Source of the DNA: Strigops habroptila
Lineage: Eukaryota; Chordata; Aves; Psittaciformes; Psittacidae
Assembly: GCF_004027225.2 (NCBI RefSeq)
Contig: NC_044301.2
Span: 20,914,902 to 20,978,901, forward strand
Direction: 5' to 3'
Length of the DNA stretch: 64,000 bases
Numbering within the stretch: the first letter of the stretch is position 1; each line of letters starts with the position of its first letter. The notes under the pieces were generated by a model. That model did no database searches and was not told where the DNA came from. It saw nothing but the letters and a program-made list of their open reading frames with translations. The position numbers and the translations under genes were made by a program. Positions 35,884 to 47,300 of this stretch are shown in pieces.

Positions 35884-36614
35884 TGACATGCAGATTCTAG
35901 ATGGGGACGACGGCATCCTGTGCTCCCCCAAGGGTGAGCCTGTCCTCCGGGACATTGTCCTGTTCATCCTCTTCTGGGAGTTCAAGAACATGAGTGGGGC
36001 ATTGATGATCCTCCCGTCCCCTCCTGTCCCCTCCCATCCCCATGGCAGGACTAAGCATCGTGGCACAGCAAGCCAGTGCCCCGCTAGTGCTTCTCTGCAC
36101 ACTGGGGTGGGTGGGTGCCATGGTGCCCCAGCTCGCCCATGTCCCCTGGTGTCCTCTGTCCCACAGGCATCACCAATATCCCTGGCGAAGTGCGTGCTGG
36201 CAGAGGTGCCCAAGCAGGTGGTGGAGTACTACAGGTACAAGGCCTTCCCCCCCTGCTGCCCGCAGCCAGAGACCCCTGCCTCCAATCTCAGCTCTCCCCA
36301 GTGAACCCCCCGGCATGGTGTGGGGACTGACGGGGTCCCCGCCAGGTCCCAGATCCCAGCCCTGCCACAGCCCCCTCCTTGCTGGGTAGGGGGGCACCGG
36401 GAGCCAGCAGTGTGTCCCCACTGGCACCAGGGACATGGGGATGGTCCCGGTGCCCTGGTGCAGGACACATTGCCCAGTCCCAATGCTCTGTGCCCCCCAG
36501 CCCGTTTCTGCTCGATCCCTGCTGTCCCTGTGGTCCCCTCGGTCCCCACTTGTCTGTTGCTGTGACATCATTTGGAGGCTGCATGACGAAACCCCCCTAG
36601 CATGCAGGGTCCCC

Positions 36615-36620
36615 AATAAA
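36615..36620 (+). terminator. CPNE7 poly(A) signal
   Basis: AATAAA 311 bases after the copine stop codon. Confidence 0.7.
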
Positions 36621-36939
36621 GCAACCAGCCCTGTGCCTGTGCCACGAGCTCTCTGGGTGCCAACACCAAACCTCTCTCCAGGTGCTCAGCGGGGCACAGG
36701 CACAGGCAGCTCTTGGGGTGCTGCCCATGTCCCCTCATGCCCCTCACTGTGCTGCCCAGCCCCAGCCAGTGTCAAGCAAGAGCTGAATGTGGCCCCAGCC
36801 CCGGCTGCTCCGGCTGCCCCTATATTTAGGGGGATTCGTGACTGGCAGCATGCAAGGCAGCGCCAGTACTTCTGAGCTGTGGTACCTTTGAGCAGCTGCC
36901 ACTTTCAAGTTGTGTGGAGCCACTGTCCATCCCGCTGTG

Positions 36940-36990
36940 CTGTGGCCCCAAAATCCAAGCCATGGGAGCGGAAGCAGAGGCAGCGTCGGC
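36940..36990. other. CPNE7-SULT5A1 spacer begins
   Basis: From 36621 to 39393 no gene is recognised. Contents noted separately are the degenerate satellite at 37020-37830 and AT-rich motif clusters at 38125-38180 and 38535-38580. A G run lies at about 38730-38741. Confidence 0.4.
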
Positions 36991-37019
36991 ACTTTCCTCC
37001 TGCCCCTGCCCAGCACATT

Positions 37020-37830
37020 GCCTCTGCCGAGTGCCACATGCCATGTGCTGTGTACCACATGCCATGTGCTGTGTGCCACGTACCATGTGCCACATGCCAT
37101 GGGCCATGTGCTGTACTATGTGCTGTGGGTCACATGCCATGCACTGCATGCCACATGCTGTGCCATGTGCTGCATGCTGCATGCCATATGTATGTGCCCT
37201 GTGCTGTGTGCCATGTGCTGCATACTGCATGCCATACATGTGTGCCATGTGCTGTGTGCCATGTGCTGCATGCCATGTGCTGCATGCTGCATACCACATG
37301 CCATTTTCTGCATGCTGCATGCCACATGCCATTTTCTGCATGCTGCATGCCATGCACTGTGCTGCATGCTGTCTGCCAATGTGCTGTACCATGTGCCATG
37401 CGCTGTGTGATGTGTCATGCTCCACATGCTGTGTACCACGTGCCATGTACCACATGCCATGTGCCACCTGCTGTGTGCTTCATGGTATGTGCTCCACGTT
37501 ACACCATGTGCCATGTACCCTGTGCTGTGTGTCATGTGCTGTGTGCCATGTGCATTGCCAGGTGCTGTGTTCCATGTGCTGCATACTACGTGCCATGTTC
37601 TGGATCATGAGCAGTGAGCTGCATGCCATGTACCACGCTGTGCCATGTACCACACAAGTGTGCTGTGCCACACCACTGCCATGTGCAGCACATCAAATGC
37701 TGTGCTCCATCTGCTGCACCAAAAGCCAGGTGTGTTCGCTGTGTGCCAACTACCTCCTGCCAAGTGCCATGTGCCGTGTGCCATGTGCCCTTCACCCTGT
37801 GCCATGTGCTGTGCGTTGCTGTCCCTGTGC
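37020..37830. repeat. Degenerate CATGTGC/TGTGCCA satellite
   Basis: About 800 bases built from variants of TGCCATGTGC, TGTGTGCCATG and CTGCATGC in irregular order, with no single clean period. It gives long Cys/His/Met-rich open frames on both strands, which are a by-product of the repeat. Confidence 0.9.
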
Positions 37831-38124
37831 CAGCAGATGCTCCTGGGGAGGTGTCATCCACCAGGGTGAGGTGTGACCCAAGGCCACCACAACAACTGAA
37901 ACTGGGGCCCAGGGCAGGGGCCACCCAAGAGTGTGCCACACCAGTGTCACCGAGCTGGGCTCCGGAGCTGGGGATGCTGCTGTCACCAGGGGTGCCAGCC
38001 TGTCCCCATCCAGGCAGCCACTCACCCATCCACTGGGATGGCCACACTGAACCACCAGGACCCTCTGGCACTGCCAACACTCCATCATGCACAGATCACC
38101 CTGCCCGCACCTCCTCGATCCACC

Positions 38125-38180
38125 CGCATATTTATAGCTCCTGATTCATCTCTTATAAAGCAGAATAATAGACATTGCCA
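38125..38180. promoter_or_regulatory. Candidate RFX-like X-box site in an AT-rich patch
   Basis: CATTGCCATAGAAACC resembles the X-box bound by RFX factors. It sits next to CATATTTATAGC and CTCTTATAAAG within otherwise GC-rich spacer. Motif reading only. Confidence 0.3.
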
Positions 38181-38534
38181 TAGAAACCCAGTGCCTGATG
38201 AGGCTATGCTGGCTGCAGCTCTTGGCATGGGCAGGGGCCTGCCCTGGCACCCCAATCCATGGGGCTGGCTGGGTGCCCCACCAGCAGGTGCAGGGGGACC
38301 CCATGGGGCTACCCAATGTCACCGCGGGCTACACCCATCGGCATGGGGAGCAGTGGCAGGGTTAGCAGGGTGCCAGTGCCACCAGGCTGCAGTACCAGAG
38401 ACCCCAGTGAGGGTCTCATTGCCTGCCCCCGGCTCAGTGCAGCCCTGGTGAGGGGTCCTGCTCATGCTGGGGCTGAGCCCTCACACACCACCCCCACCAA
38501 CCCCCCCCACCCTGGTACTGTGCCACACTGACCC

Positions 38535-38580
38535 AGAGGATGATGGTTAATTAAGCCAGGGGTTAATTATTGACAGTGCC
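38535..38580. promoter_or_regulatory. Candidate paired HNF1-like sites
   Basis: GGTTAATTAAGCC and GGTTAATTATTGACAG lie within 35 bases. The second is close to the HNF1 palindrome GTTAATNATTAAC. Kidney and gut genes (DPEP1, SULT) lie nearby, so an epithelial enhancer is plausible but unproven. Confidence 0.35.
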
Positions 38581-40064
38581 TGCGCTTCCCAAGTGGTTTG
38601 ATACGACAATTCCTTGGAGCATGGCAGGACAGGGGCTGCAGGGCTGGGGGGTGCTCAGGGGGCTGCCTGCCTGGGGCACCCCAGGGTGCTGGGGGTGTGT
38701 GGGCACAATCTCTGAGTGCAAACACACCGGGGGGGGGGGGGCAAAGGCATCATGAGGGGTGCACTGGGGCAGGGATGGGGGGCAGAGGGTATCTAGGGGG
38801 GGAGGGGATTGCAGAGGATGCACTCTGGGCGCTTCTGAAGGAGCCAGCTCCATGCTGCGGGCTCCACCAGCCAACACTGGCATTGTAGAGTCATGCTGTG
38901 CTGCCATGGTGGGGCCTGGCTGCCCACCATGGCCCCCTGCACTGCCCATTCAGCCATTGCCCCCCACCAAAGAGCAGGTCCCCAGGGATGGGTCCCCCAC
39001 CCTGCTAATGCCGAGTGCTTCCTGCTACCAGCGCTGCTGGCATGCCACTTCCCGCCCCACACCTGTGGGAACACACTGCCTGGCTGAGAACAGCAATAAA
39101 TATTTATTTCCATGTGACGGAAGGGGGGTCATGGCCATGTGCCCCCACCCCAGGGCAAGGAAATCTGGGTGGATGGCTAGCAATATCCCCAGGGGGGTGT
39201 CATGCAGCCAATTGTCCCCCCTCTGCTGGACCCCCAGCCCCGGTCTCTGGGGTGATGCATGGGGTGTATAAGTTACAGGGAGCTTTGGCAGGGCTCCCTA
39301 TGCAGGCTGAAAGGCTTGGCAGGTGGGGGGCCAGTTGCATTGTGCAGTGACAGGGCCAAGCAGTGCTGGCCTCCCTGGACCCCCCCAAGCCCATCAGGCC
39401 ATAGGCCAGTGCACAAGCAGCTCCAAGTCACCCATGTCCTCCTGGTAGAGGCGGTTGAAGAGTGTGTTTTGCCACAGGGAATAGTGGTCCCACCAGTCCC
39501 CCATGACGCCTGCGGGACGGAGGGGATGGGGTGGCAGGGAAGCTGCAGCCAGGATCAGCTGTGTCCCCCGCTGTGTCCCCTCCACCCCATCCCCCCTCGA
39601 CTTTCCTCATGAAGCATCCCTGGCTGTGGTCCATGATCTCGGTGGGGATGAGGGAGTAGTTGGCCATGGTTTTGTCCTGCATAGTGGCGAAGCTGCAGTG
39701 CTGCTCCAGGGCTCCCAGTGTCTCTGGTCCCAGTGGGCAGCCCAGGAAGGCACTGAGCTGCTGTACTGTGCTGCACAGGTCCTGTGGCAAAGGGGACAGT
39801 CAGACCCCAGCAGCCACAGGGACGGGGACAGGGACACGCCAGGGCTCACCTGGTGCAGCTCCTTGTAGGTGACATACAAGACGTCAAGGAGCTGCCACTG
39901 ACCCAGCCAGCCCTTGACGTGGTCAAACCAGGAGCCGTAGTGCACTGGGGGGAGGCAGGAGGTGATGGGGAGCACTTGTGGCTGAGTACCGGGACACCCC
40001 AGCCCTTACCTGTACCTTCGAGGAACCATGTGAGGAAGGTGTCAAAGGAGCCAGGGTCGGGCAG

Positions 40065-40490
40065 CGTGGAGAGATCTTGCAAAACATTGCATGACCCGAA
40101 GAATGTAACTGTATCTTTAAGAGCTTTAGCAAGAAGCAAACAAAAGCATAAATAGTATCTTGACAGGTCTTGACCAGCCTTTCTCAGGAGTTCAAAGCAC
40201 AGCTGTGTGTGGGAGTGAAACAGGAATATGTGATAGTGGTGGTCAATTTATGACTTGTTTATGGAACACCAGAAGAGGTCAGATCACCCTTTGTCCCGGA
40301 ACACTGGGGCAGCATTCCTATGTTTAAGAAAGAGTGTTTGCTGTGTGCATAAACATCCTGTTTGGCTGCATAGTCAAGTTCCTGAAATGTAACTATAAAA
40401 GCAAGGCAGTGAGAGAAATAAACGATTTGGCTTGGCTTGGCTTGGCTTGGCTTGAGTATACGCTGAGTCTGTGTCTTTCAGCCTGCCACA
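40065..40490 (+). mobile_element. Solo LTR inserted in SULT5A1 exon 3, 6-bp duplication GGGCAG
   Basis: 426 bases between GGGCAG copies at 40059-40064 and 40491-40496, with terminal sequences resembling TGTGG...CCACA. It has an AATAAA at about 40418 and a (GGCTT)n run at 40428-40454. The exon's coding sense resumes directly outside the duplication. A 6-bp duplication points to class II. Confidence 0.9.
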
Positions 40491-40959
40491 GGGCAGGAAC
40501 TTGGCCAGGTAGTGGAAGTGGTAGAAGGAGATGGCGATGTCCTTGGGGTTCTTGTCCACGTAGATCACCTGGAGGGGATGGTGTCAGCCCCATGGCCAGG
40601 GAGGATTCTGCTCAGAAAGCCCCCAGCAATCACCCCAGCTGTGGGAAGCCCTGTGGGCATGGGATACCCCTATGGGGACCCCCCAGACCATCCCAGCCCC
40701 TCACCTTAGCCTTGCTCTACTGCAGGGCAGGGGCCAGGACATGGGCGGGCAGGTGGGTGGTGATGAGCCAGCACATGGCCGTATCCTGCAGTGCCTCCCT
40801 GAAGTAGATCTGCTCCACTCAGGGTGCCCGCTCCCAGTTGGGGATGGTCTTGACTGGGAGGACATCCCTGTGGCTGAACAGCAGCATCAGGATCTCCTGC
40901 ATCCAGGTGGTGCCTGTGGACACGGGTGTCAGGGCAGTGCCAGCCTTGTGCGTGGCACC

Positions 40960-41180
40960 ACATGGCACGGCACCATGCAGCACAGAATGGCGTGACACGG
41001 CACTGCGCATCCCACCATGGCACACCATGGCATGGCATGGCTCAGCACAATGCAGCACAGTACCCAATGGCACAGCGTGGCATGGCACAGCATGGCATGG
41101 CGCAGATTAGCCCAGCTCAACATTGGATGGCTCGGCATGGCATGACTTGGCACGGCATGGCTCGGCACAGCACAATGTGG
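40960..41180. repeat. GGCATGGCAC-type simple repeat in SULT5A1 intron 1
   Basis: Irregular repetition of GGCATGGCACAG and CACGGCATGG units. The same motif family appears at 26940-26995, 33965-34010 and in the satellite at 37020-37830. Confidence 0.75.
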
Positions 41181-41733
41181 CACAGGGCAGTGCCATGTGG
41201 GACCCCCAGAGCCCCCACCACTGACACCAACTGGGGGCTGGGGACAGGACAGGGCTGAGGCAGGACAGGGGGTAGCTGCCCCCACCCACAGGACAGTGGG
41301 TTTTGGGGAAGGGGCCCATGTCTGGGGCTGGGGGTCCCCTGCACTGTGCCCAGAGGGGGCCAGTGGCTGCAGGGCTGTGGGGACCAGGGGGGGTCTTTCC
41401 TGGTGAGGGGCTGGCCCCAAGCCCGGCCACCTCCCAGGCACGCAGGCAGCTCCTGGTGCTGCTGGCAAGCCAGGGGCTGTGCAGCAGAGCTTGCCCATGC
41501 CCCCCAGCCCAGCCAGGGGGTCCCCAGCCCTGCCCCACTGACCCCCACATCCACCTGGGTCCCATCCCTGTCCCCCTGCCCCACCAGCCCTCACCTGATT
41601 TGGGGTAGGTGGCGATGACCATGTTGGTGGGGTGGAAGGGGAAGGTGACGACAAAGCTGAGGGACTCCTGGGTGTGGAGGTGGCCAGGCAGGGAGATGCT
41701 AGCAAAGGTCTCAGTCACCTCCATCCACTCCAT

Positions 41734-42836
41734 GACCTGGCCGCTGTGGGGTACACAGCAGCAACCAGCCTTAAAGAGCTGCAAAAGAGGAAGCTGTGCC
41801 GGCAGGAGGCACATTCCTACCGGGGGCCACGGATCCAGCCACACTGGGGCCATCACCAGGAGAGTGCTGCCTGTGGGACTACGGGATGGCCCCAGAATTG
41901 GGATACCCCCGGGATGGGATGAGGGTCCCACATGGCCTGACCCACCACTGCAGCCAGAAGAACTGGGGGGACCAGGACACCCCATTCACTTGGCAGTGGG
42001 AGGAGCGCTGGGAGTCTCGCTGGCCGGAGTAGCCCACAGTGCCAGCCCCACGCTGTGCCCCACAGTGGGCTCCCCATGGCTGACACTGTGCTGGAGGAAG
42101 GGATTCCCATCCCAGCATACCCCAGGACAAGGAGCAGGGCTGTTCGTCTCCATGTGGCTCCCAGCAGCCCTGCAGTGCCTCTTGCCATGCACGATACCGC
42201 AGCCACTGGTGTCCCCACACAGGAGCCCCCGCCACAGGCGCTGGGCTGCAGAACCCACAGGTGCCTCAGTTTCCTCCCCACAATGCTGCAGTGGGCCCGT
42301 GAGGTGGGGGGAGCCTGGCACACACGTGGCACCATTGGCAGCCCCACAGCAGGGCCGTGCCTCCCCAGCTGCTGCCCCCAGCCCCTCCATGGCAGGGAGG
42401 CCTCGCCACATTGCCACGGGGTGCGCAGGCATTTGGCTGCTCCCCAGTGCCCAACACCACATCGGGGGGTGGCTCTGGGGTGGCTGGAGTCCATCCCAGT
42501 CTTGCTGCCAGCATGCAAGCGGAAAACGTATTTCACAGCCATTGCAGGCAGCAGCCGCCCAAGCATCCCAGGGCCAGGGTGAGTGGGGGACAGGGGTGCT
42601 GGGACTTGCTCATCAGTAGTTGGGGTGCCAGTGATGTCCACACTCATCTGCGGGTGCCGTTGGGTACCAGCACTGGGCTAGGGGTGCCAATGAGTGCCAG
42701 TGCTGGGGAGGCTGAGGCGGGGATAGGAGTGGCACTTTCCCAGCAAGAATTATCTGGGCTGCATTAGAGGGGCCAGGAGCATTCCCACAGCTATGTGAGA
42801 GGCCCTGCCACCCAGAGTGGGCTGTCCCCTACTCAG
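41734..42836. other. SULT5A1 5' flank, no recognised gene
   Basis: GC-rich sequence with long open frames on both strands but no domain, exon or repeat that I recognise. Confidence 0.45.
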
Positions 42837-43148
42837 GCACAACGACCTGCCCTGGCAGCTCCTCAAGGGGTTCAACAACCAGCTGGGGCTGCCAGAGGCC
42901 AACCTCTTGCTGCTGAATGGCACCCACACCAACATCCCCAAGCTGTGCAGTGGGCACGTGGGTGGGTAGGTGGGATGGCGAGGGGACTGGGGACACCACG
43001 GGGGTGGCAGTGGCACGGGTCTGGGTTCCTGGTGCTCACTGAGTGCCACCATGGGCAGTTCTGATTGGCATACGTGCCCTGTGACACGCAGAACAAGGAT
43101 ATGGTGAAGCACATGCTGGAGCAGATCGATGTGGTGCACCACGTGTGA
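42837..43148 (+). pseudogene. DPEP1: DPEP1-like dipeptidase, two-exon relic
   Basis: Renal dipeptidase hydrolyses dipeptides and leukotriene D4 at the apical membrane. Two adjacent exons remain: 42837-42965 ([26 protein letters not shown]) and about 43059-43148 (YVPCDTQNKDMVKHMLEQID). The first retains the HND metal-binding region expected in the family. In the second, TGA replaces the Trp of the usual QFW. No upstream signal-peptide exon and no downstream exons were found; VPS9D1 sequence begins about 100 bases later on the other strand. Confidence 0.85.
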
Positions 43149-43203
43149 GCGCTGCCCTGAGACCCTGGAACAGCGTCAGTGAGCAGGCACAGGGCTGGGA
43201 TAG

Positions 43204-43250
43204 GGGTGCCCTGGGGGACGCAGGTGCCCTGGGGGATGCAGGTGCCCTGT
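43204..43250. repeat. Short tandem GGTGCCCTGGGGGAYGCA repeat
   Basis: An 18-base unit occurs about 2.5 times exactly between the DPEP1 relic and the truncated VPS9D1 gene. Confidence 0.85.
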
Positions 43251-43254
43251 GGAC

Positions 43255-44230
43255 ACCCCAGCTGATGGAAGGGAAAGAGCTTGCCCCCCTCATCCGAGAG
43301 GATGTTGTAGTTGCCTGAGGAGGGGAGCCAGGGCCCCACTCCGCTCCTGCACAGCCGGATTGGCCTGGGCTTTCCCTGGGGAGGGAAGGAGAGGTCAGCT
43401 GTGCCCCACTAGCCTTGCCCTCACCCGGGATGGGGGGTCCAGCTCCACGGAGTGGGACCCACAGCCCCTCACTCACCCAGTGCCGCTACAATGGACTTGA
43501 CTCTCTCCAGGCACTGCTCTGCAAGCTTCAGCATCATTGGAGTGTCAGGGGTGACCCCCTCACTCCCGTCTGCGGGGAGGGCAGAGTGCTGTGGTCACCC
43601 ACCCCGGTGACACCGGCCCCAGACCGTTCTGCCATGGAGAAGGCACGGCAGCGAGGACCAAGGAGCAGGCCCGGGTGAGCCACCGAGGGTGCGGCTGGGG
43701 TCCTGCCTTACCTGCCGCCTCTTCCTGCAGGGCCTGCGCGATGAGGGTGATGCTCTTCAGGTACTCCATGTAGGCCTCCTGCCAGAGAGATGGGGATTGA
43801 ACCGCGGCCCCCCAGGGGGAACATGGAACCCTGAGGTGCCCCCCCTCCCCGGGACCCCAGACAGCCCCGGCTGCAGCCCCGGTGAGGGGCCAGGCTGTGC
43901 CGGGGAGGGGAGGCAAGATCGTGCCCATCCCCGAGGTGTCTGGGCTCCGGGCGGGGCGGGGGGTGGCCCGGGGAGGGACACACCACCGGACACCCCAAGG
44001 ACTCGGAGGAACCCGGCATTCCCGGTGCCGCCTGTGCCGGGGAGACCCGACGGGAGGCCGGGCCCGGGGTGCGCAGGGAGGCCCGGGGGATCCCGCCGCC
44101 CGCTCACCCGCGTCCGGCCGGCGCTGTCCATCTCCAGGGCGCCGCTCGCCGCCCTCATGGCGGTCTGCAGGGCCCGGCCTGCCCCGGGTCCCCACGGCCC
44201 CGCAGAGCCCCCACCGCCCGCCGCGACCAT
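43255..44230 (-). pseudogene. VPS9D1: VPS9D1, first four exons only
   Basis: VPS9D1 carries an N-terminal MIT-like region and a C-terminal VPS9 domain of Rab5 exchange factors. Seen here: exon 1 44108-44230 (ATG 44230; RALQTAMRAASGALEMDSAG), exon 2 43712-43778 (EAYMEYLKSITLIAQALQEE), exon 3 43477-43569 (PDTPMMLKLAEQCLERVKS) and exon 4 about 43255-43314 (SDEGGKLFPF). These match the start of the family protein in order. All later exons, including the VPS9 domain, are absent. The sequence beyond 43250 is a short tandem repeat and DPEP1 on the opposite strand. The gene starts 153 bases from the ZNF276 start codon, head to head. Confidence 0.87.
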
Positions 44231-44383
44231 GGCGGCCGCCGCTCGGAACGGCGCGATCGGGCCGCGGCGCCCCGGGTCGGGAGCGCGGTGGGCACGGACC
44301 GGCGGCAGGGTCCTCCGGCCGACAGGGGGTGCTGCACCGGGCGAGGGGTGCCGGGCCGGGCCCGGCCCGCGGCGGCGGCGGCG
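44231..44383. promoter_or_regulatory. Divergent CpG-island promoter, VPS9D1/ZNF276
   Basis: Only 153 bases separate the two start codons. The CpG-dense region spans about 43850-44900. No TATA box is seen. Shared control of both genes is inferred from the geometry. Confidence 0.75.
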
Positions 44384-47300
44384 ATGAAGCGCGATCGGCG
44401 CGGCCGGTTCCTGGCGGTCCCGGGCGGCTCCGGTGCGGAGCCCCCCGGGCCTCGGCGGCTCCCCGGCACGATGGCTCGCGGGAATAAGGCGGCGGCGCAG
44501 CACGACCCCTCCGCGGGGTGGGTCCCGGCGGCCGCCGCCTGGACACGGCCCGCCGCCCTCGGCGGAGCACCGGAGGCAGGTGAGGCCCGGCCCGGGCGGG
44601 GCGGGGGGAACCGGGCGGTGGGGCCGCCTCGGGGCGGGAGCCCGCAGACGGGAACGAGGGGTCAGCGTCGCACCCCGCGGGCACCCGCCGGCACGGGCTG
44701 CGGGCGGGTCCTGGCGGGCGTAAGGTCGGACACCGCCGAGCTCTGCCGCCGTCTCTCTCCTCGGCCGGGGCGCGGACCGCCGCTCCCGGGGTCGGTGCAC
44801 CGGCAAACAGGCCTGGGGTTGCCGGTTTGCGGAGAACGTCTTCACTTGTAAGGAGTAGAGGCTCCCGGTGCCGGTAACCGGCAAGGTAAGAGGGGCCGGG
44901 ACAGCACGGCAGGGCGAGCGGGCGGGAGCTGGTTTTTCCCTCCGTCCTCCGGTGCTGCCAGGGGTTTGGCGGCAGCCGATAACCGAGCCGGTGTAGCTGC
45001 GGTGGGAGATAAGCCTGAGCGTGGAACGGTTCGAAATTGGGCATCTGAAGACCAACTGGGAGCTGCAGATGGGACCCGTGCTTGGGCAGATGGCCCGGAG
45101 GGTGCAGAGTGGTCCAGGAATTTTCCCTTATGGCACAACGGAGGGATGGAGCTGTGCTCCACAGAGCTGGGATGCCATTGGATGGGGAAGGTGTTGCCGG
45201 GTGGGAGAGCAGCAGTTAGTGAACTGGGAGCGGGAGAGCTCTGCATCCTGCCCCACTGCACCGGGATGGTCCTGCAGCACATCCCAGCTCCCTGCCTGCT
45301 GCTGGGCACCACCACCACCAGCTATAAATACTTTGGAGATAAATGCCAGGGAGGGAGAAGATCTGCTTAAGCCAAGGGATGATGCTGGCAAAAGCACAAA
45401 CATGCAGGAGTGAGCCCTGGGAATGCCGCAGCTGGGAGGAGGTTCCTCCGCAGGGGCAATCAGGAAAATCAGAGACTGATTTTTGGGGTCAACCAGTTGC
45501 AGAGCAGTGTCCTGGTCTGCAGGGAAGGGTCACAGGGAAGGTGTCTTGCTTCCTGCTTGGCTTTTCCGTGCTTATTTTGAAGATAGGACTCTGGAGGCAG
45601 CCTGGATCAAGGGAAGGGGAATGTCTTCTCGTACGCTGGTGCCGTGGGACTGTAGCTGGCCATGGTACTCCTGTGGCCCTGTGGCAGGCACCCAGCGGCT
45701 GCATTCAACCTTTCTCTGGCAGGAATTGGCAGAGCCCTGAGCACTGGGTATTGTCGCCTCTGCCACGGGAAGTTCTCCTCCAGGAGCCTGCGCAATGCTT
45801 TTGGGAAGGTGCCGGTGATGGGAGAGAACTCGGAGAAGCAGCACTGCGTGGATCAGGTCTTCTTCACTGACTTCCAGCGGCTGGTCGGCGTGGCGGTGCG
45901 GCAGGACCCCATGCTCCCCCAGTTTGTCTGCAAGAAGTGCCATGCCCAGTTCTACAAATGCCACAGCATCCTCAGGACCTTCATCCAGAGGGTGAACACA
46001 TCTCCCACAGGTCACACAAAGTCCAAAGGAAAGTACGTTGCTTTTCTTGCTTCCCGGGGGCGGTAAATTGCCATGTGTTGATGCCTGGTCCCTCTGTAAC
46101 CCCCGAGACCCCACTGTGCTGTTCTGGGTTTTACAGGAGCAGCATGGCCCAGGCCCAGCTGGGCACGGAAGGAAGTGCCTCCTGCCTGGGTGAGTGCCTG
46201 CCCCCTTTCCCTTTTTTCCCCCTTCCTTTCTCCCTTTTTTCTCCTTTCCCTTTCTGTGATGCCATCAGCACAGGTCTGGGTTTTATGGGTGTTGAGGAAC
46301 TCCCCAAGCAGAGCTGCACAGATGCAGGCTCACACTGGTGGCATGAAGAGTAGGCAGAGAGGGTTTGGGCAGCAGCACCAGGCCTGTCCCCACCACTGTC
46401 AGACATGGGGGACAATCAGAAATACACTTTCCACAATATAATTAACAATATTGGCAGCTGCTGGGGCTGCCCCAGCACATCTTTAGGGGGTCTCCCACCT
46501 GCTGTCTCTCACAGTCTTGGGGGAGTGGGTCCACAGCCCTGTCCCCTCCTGGGGGGAGTGTGTCCCTCCCCATGGGTGGCTGTGTCCCTGGTTGTCCCAG
46601 GGACTGACTGACCGTGCGTGTGCTGCCTCTCCCTCCAACAGTTGACCTGATCACATCCAGCCTGCAGTGCCTGCACAACCTGGTGTCATGGACGCACAGG
46701 CACGCCGAGAGCTGCACATCGGCGCCCAGCCTGCAGAGCGTGCTCTCCTCTGAGTACTGCAGCATCATCCGCGCCATCTGGGGCTGCAGCAATGGCCATG
46801 ACTACATCATGGACACGGATTCGGACTGTAGCACGGTGCTTGTCGACAGCGCCTTGTCTGTCAAACAGGACTGGAACAAGAGCACAGCACAGCACTTAAC
46901 TGACAATGGGGCAGAGGCAGACAATGCCAAGGCTGTTTCTGCTCCCAAACCCCAGCATGCTCCAGTAAGGACAACTCCTTGCCAGCAGCCTGCAAACAAG
47001 GGGAACACATCAGTGCCACTGAACACGAAGAATGAGCCACTGCAGAACAGGGATTCATCTCACTCACAACTGGACAGCATGGTCTCCTTGCAGGAGGCAG
47101 CCCTGCCCCAGCCTGTGTCACCACTGAGCAGTGCCACAGGTAAGGGATTTGCCTTCTGATCTCCCCCCAGGCCTCTGGGGAAGGGCGAGGAGCTGCAGAG
47201 CTGGCCCAGGGAGCGAGAAATGGTGGGGCTGGACCCCCTTCCCGGAGACTGTCATGGTGCAGAACAGTCACTGGTTCTCCAGCACCATATTTGCCAGCTG

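Larger units (their letters stand above)
39394..41733 (-). pseudogene. SULT5A1: SULT5A1-like cytosolic sulfotransferase, broken
   Basis: Six exons in the classic SULT layout: 41595-41733 (starts MEWMEVTETF, ends ATYPKSG), 40705-40913 (TTWMQEILML), 40010-40568 (127 nt of coding once the LTR and its duplication are set aside; NPKDIAISFYHFHYLAKF and DPGSFDTFLTWFLEG), 39850-39944 (95 nt; GSWFDHVKGWL), 39601-39781 (181 nt) and 39394-39509 (GVMGDWWDHYSLWQNTLFN). The TYPKSGTTW PAPS-binding loop is intact across the first junction. The family transfers sulfate from PAPS to small acceptors. Breaks: two in-frame stops in exon 2 (after NWERAP and after PALQ), a solo LTR in exon 3, and TC in place of the GT donor after exon 5. 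In mouse, Sult5a1 is also the neighbour of Cpne7 and Dpep1, which supports the name. Confidence 0.87.

Noticed and set aside
36910-37876. Long Cys/His/Met-rich open frames (up to 320 codons) on both strands
   Set aside because: They are produced by the CATGTGC-type satellite, occur in several frames at once and have no domain.
41107-42647. Long open frames on both strands around SULT5A1 exon 1 and its 5' flank
   Set aside because: Only the stretch 41595-41733 matches a family; the rest is GC-driven.
43560-45055. Open frames of over 430 codons on the minus strand across the CpG island
   Set aside because: Extreme GC content removes stop codons. The real content is VPS9D1 exons 1-3 plus promoter.
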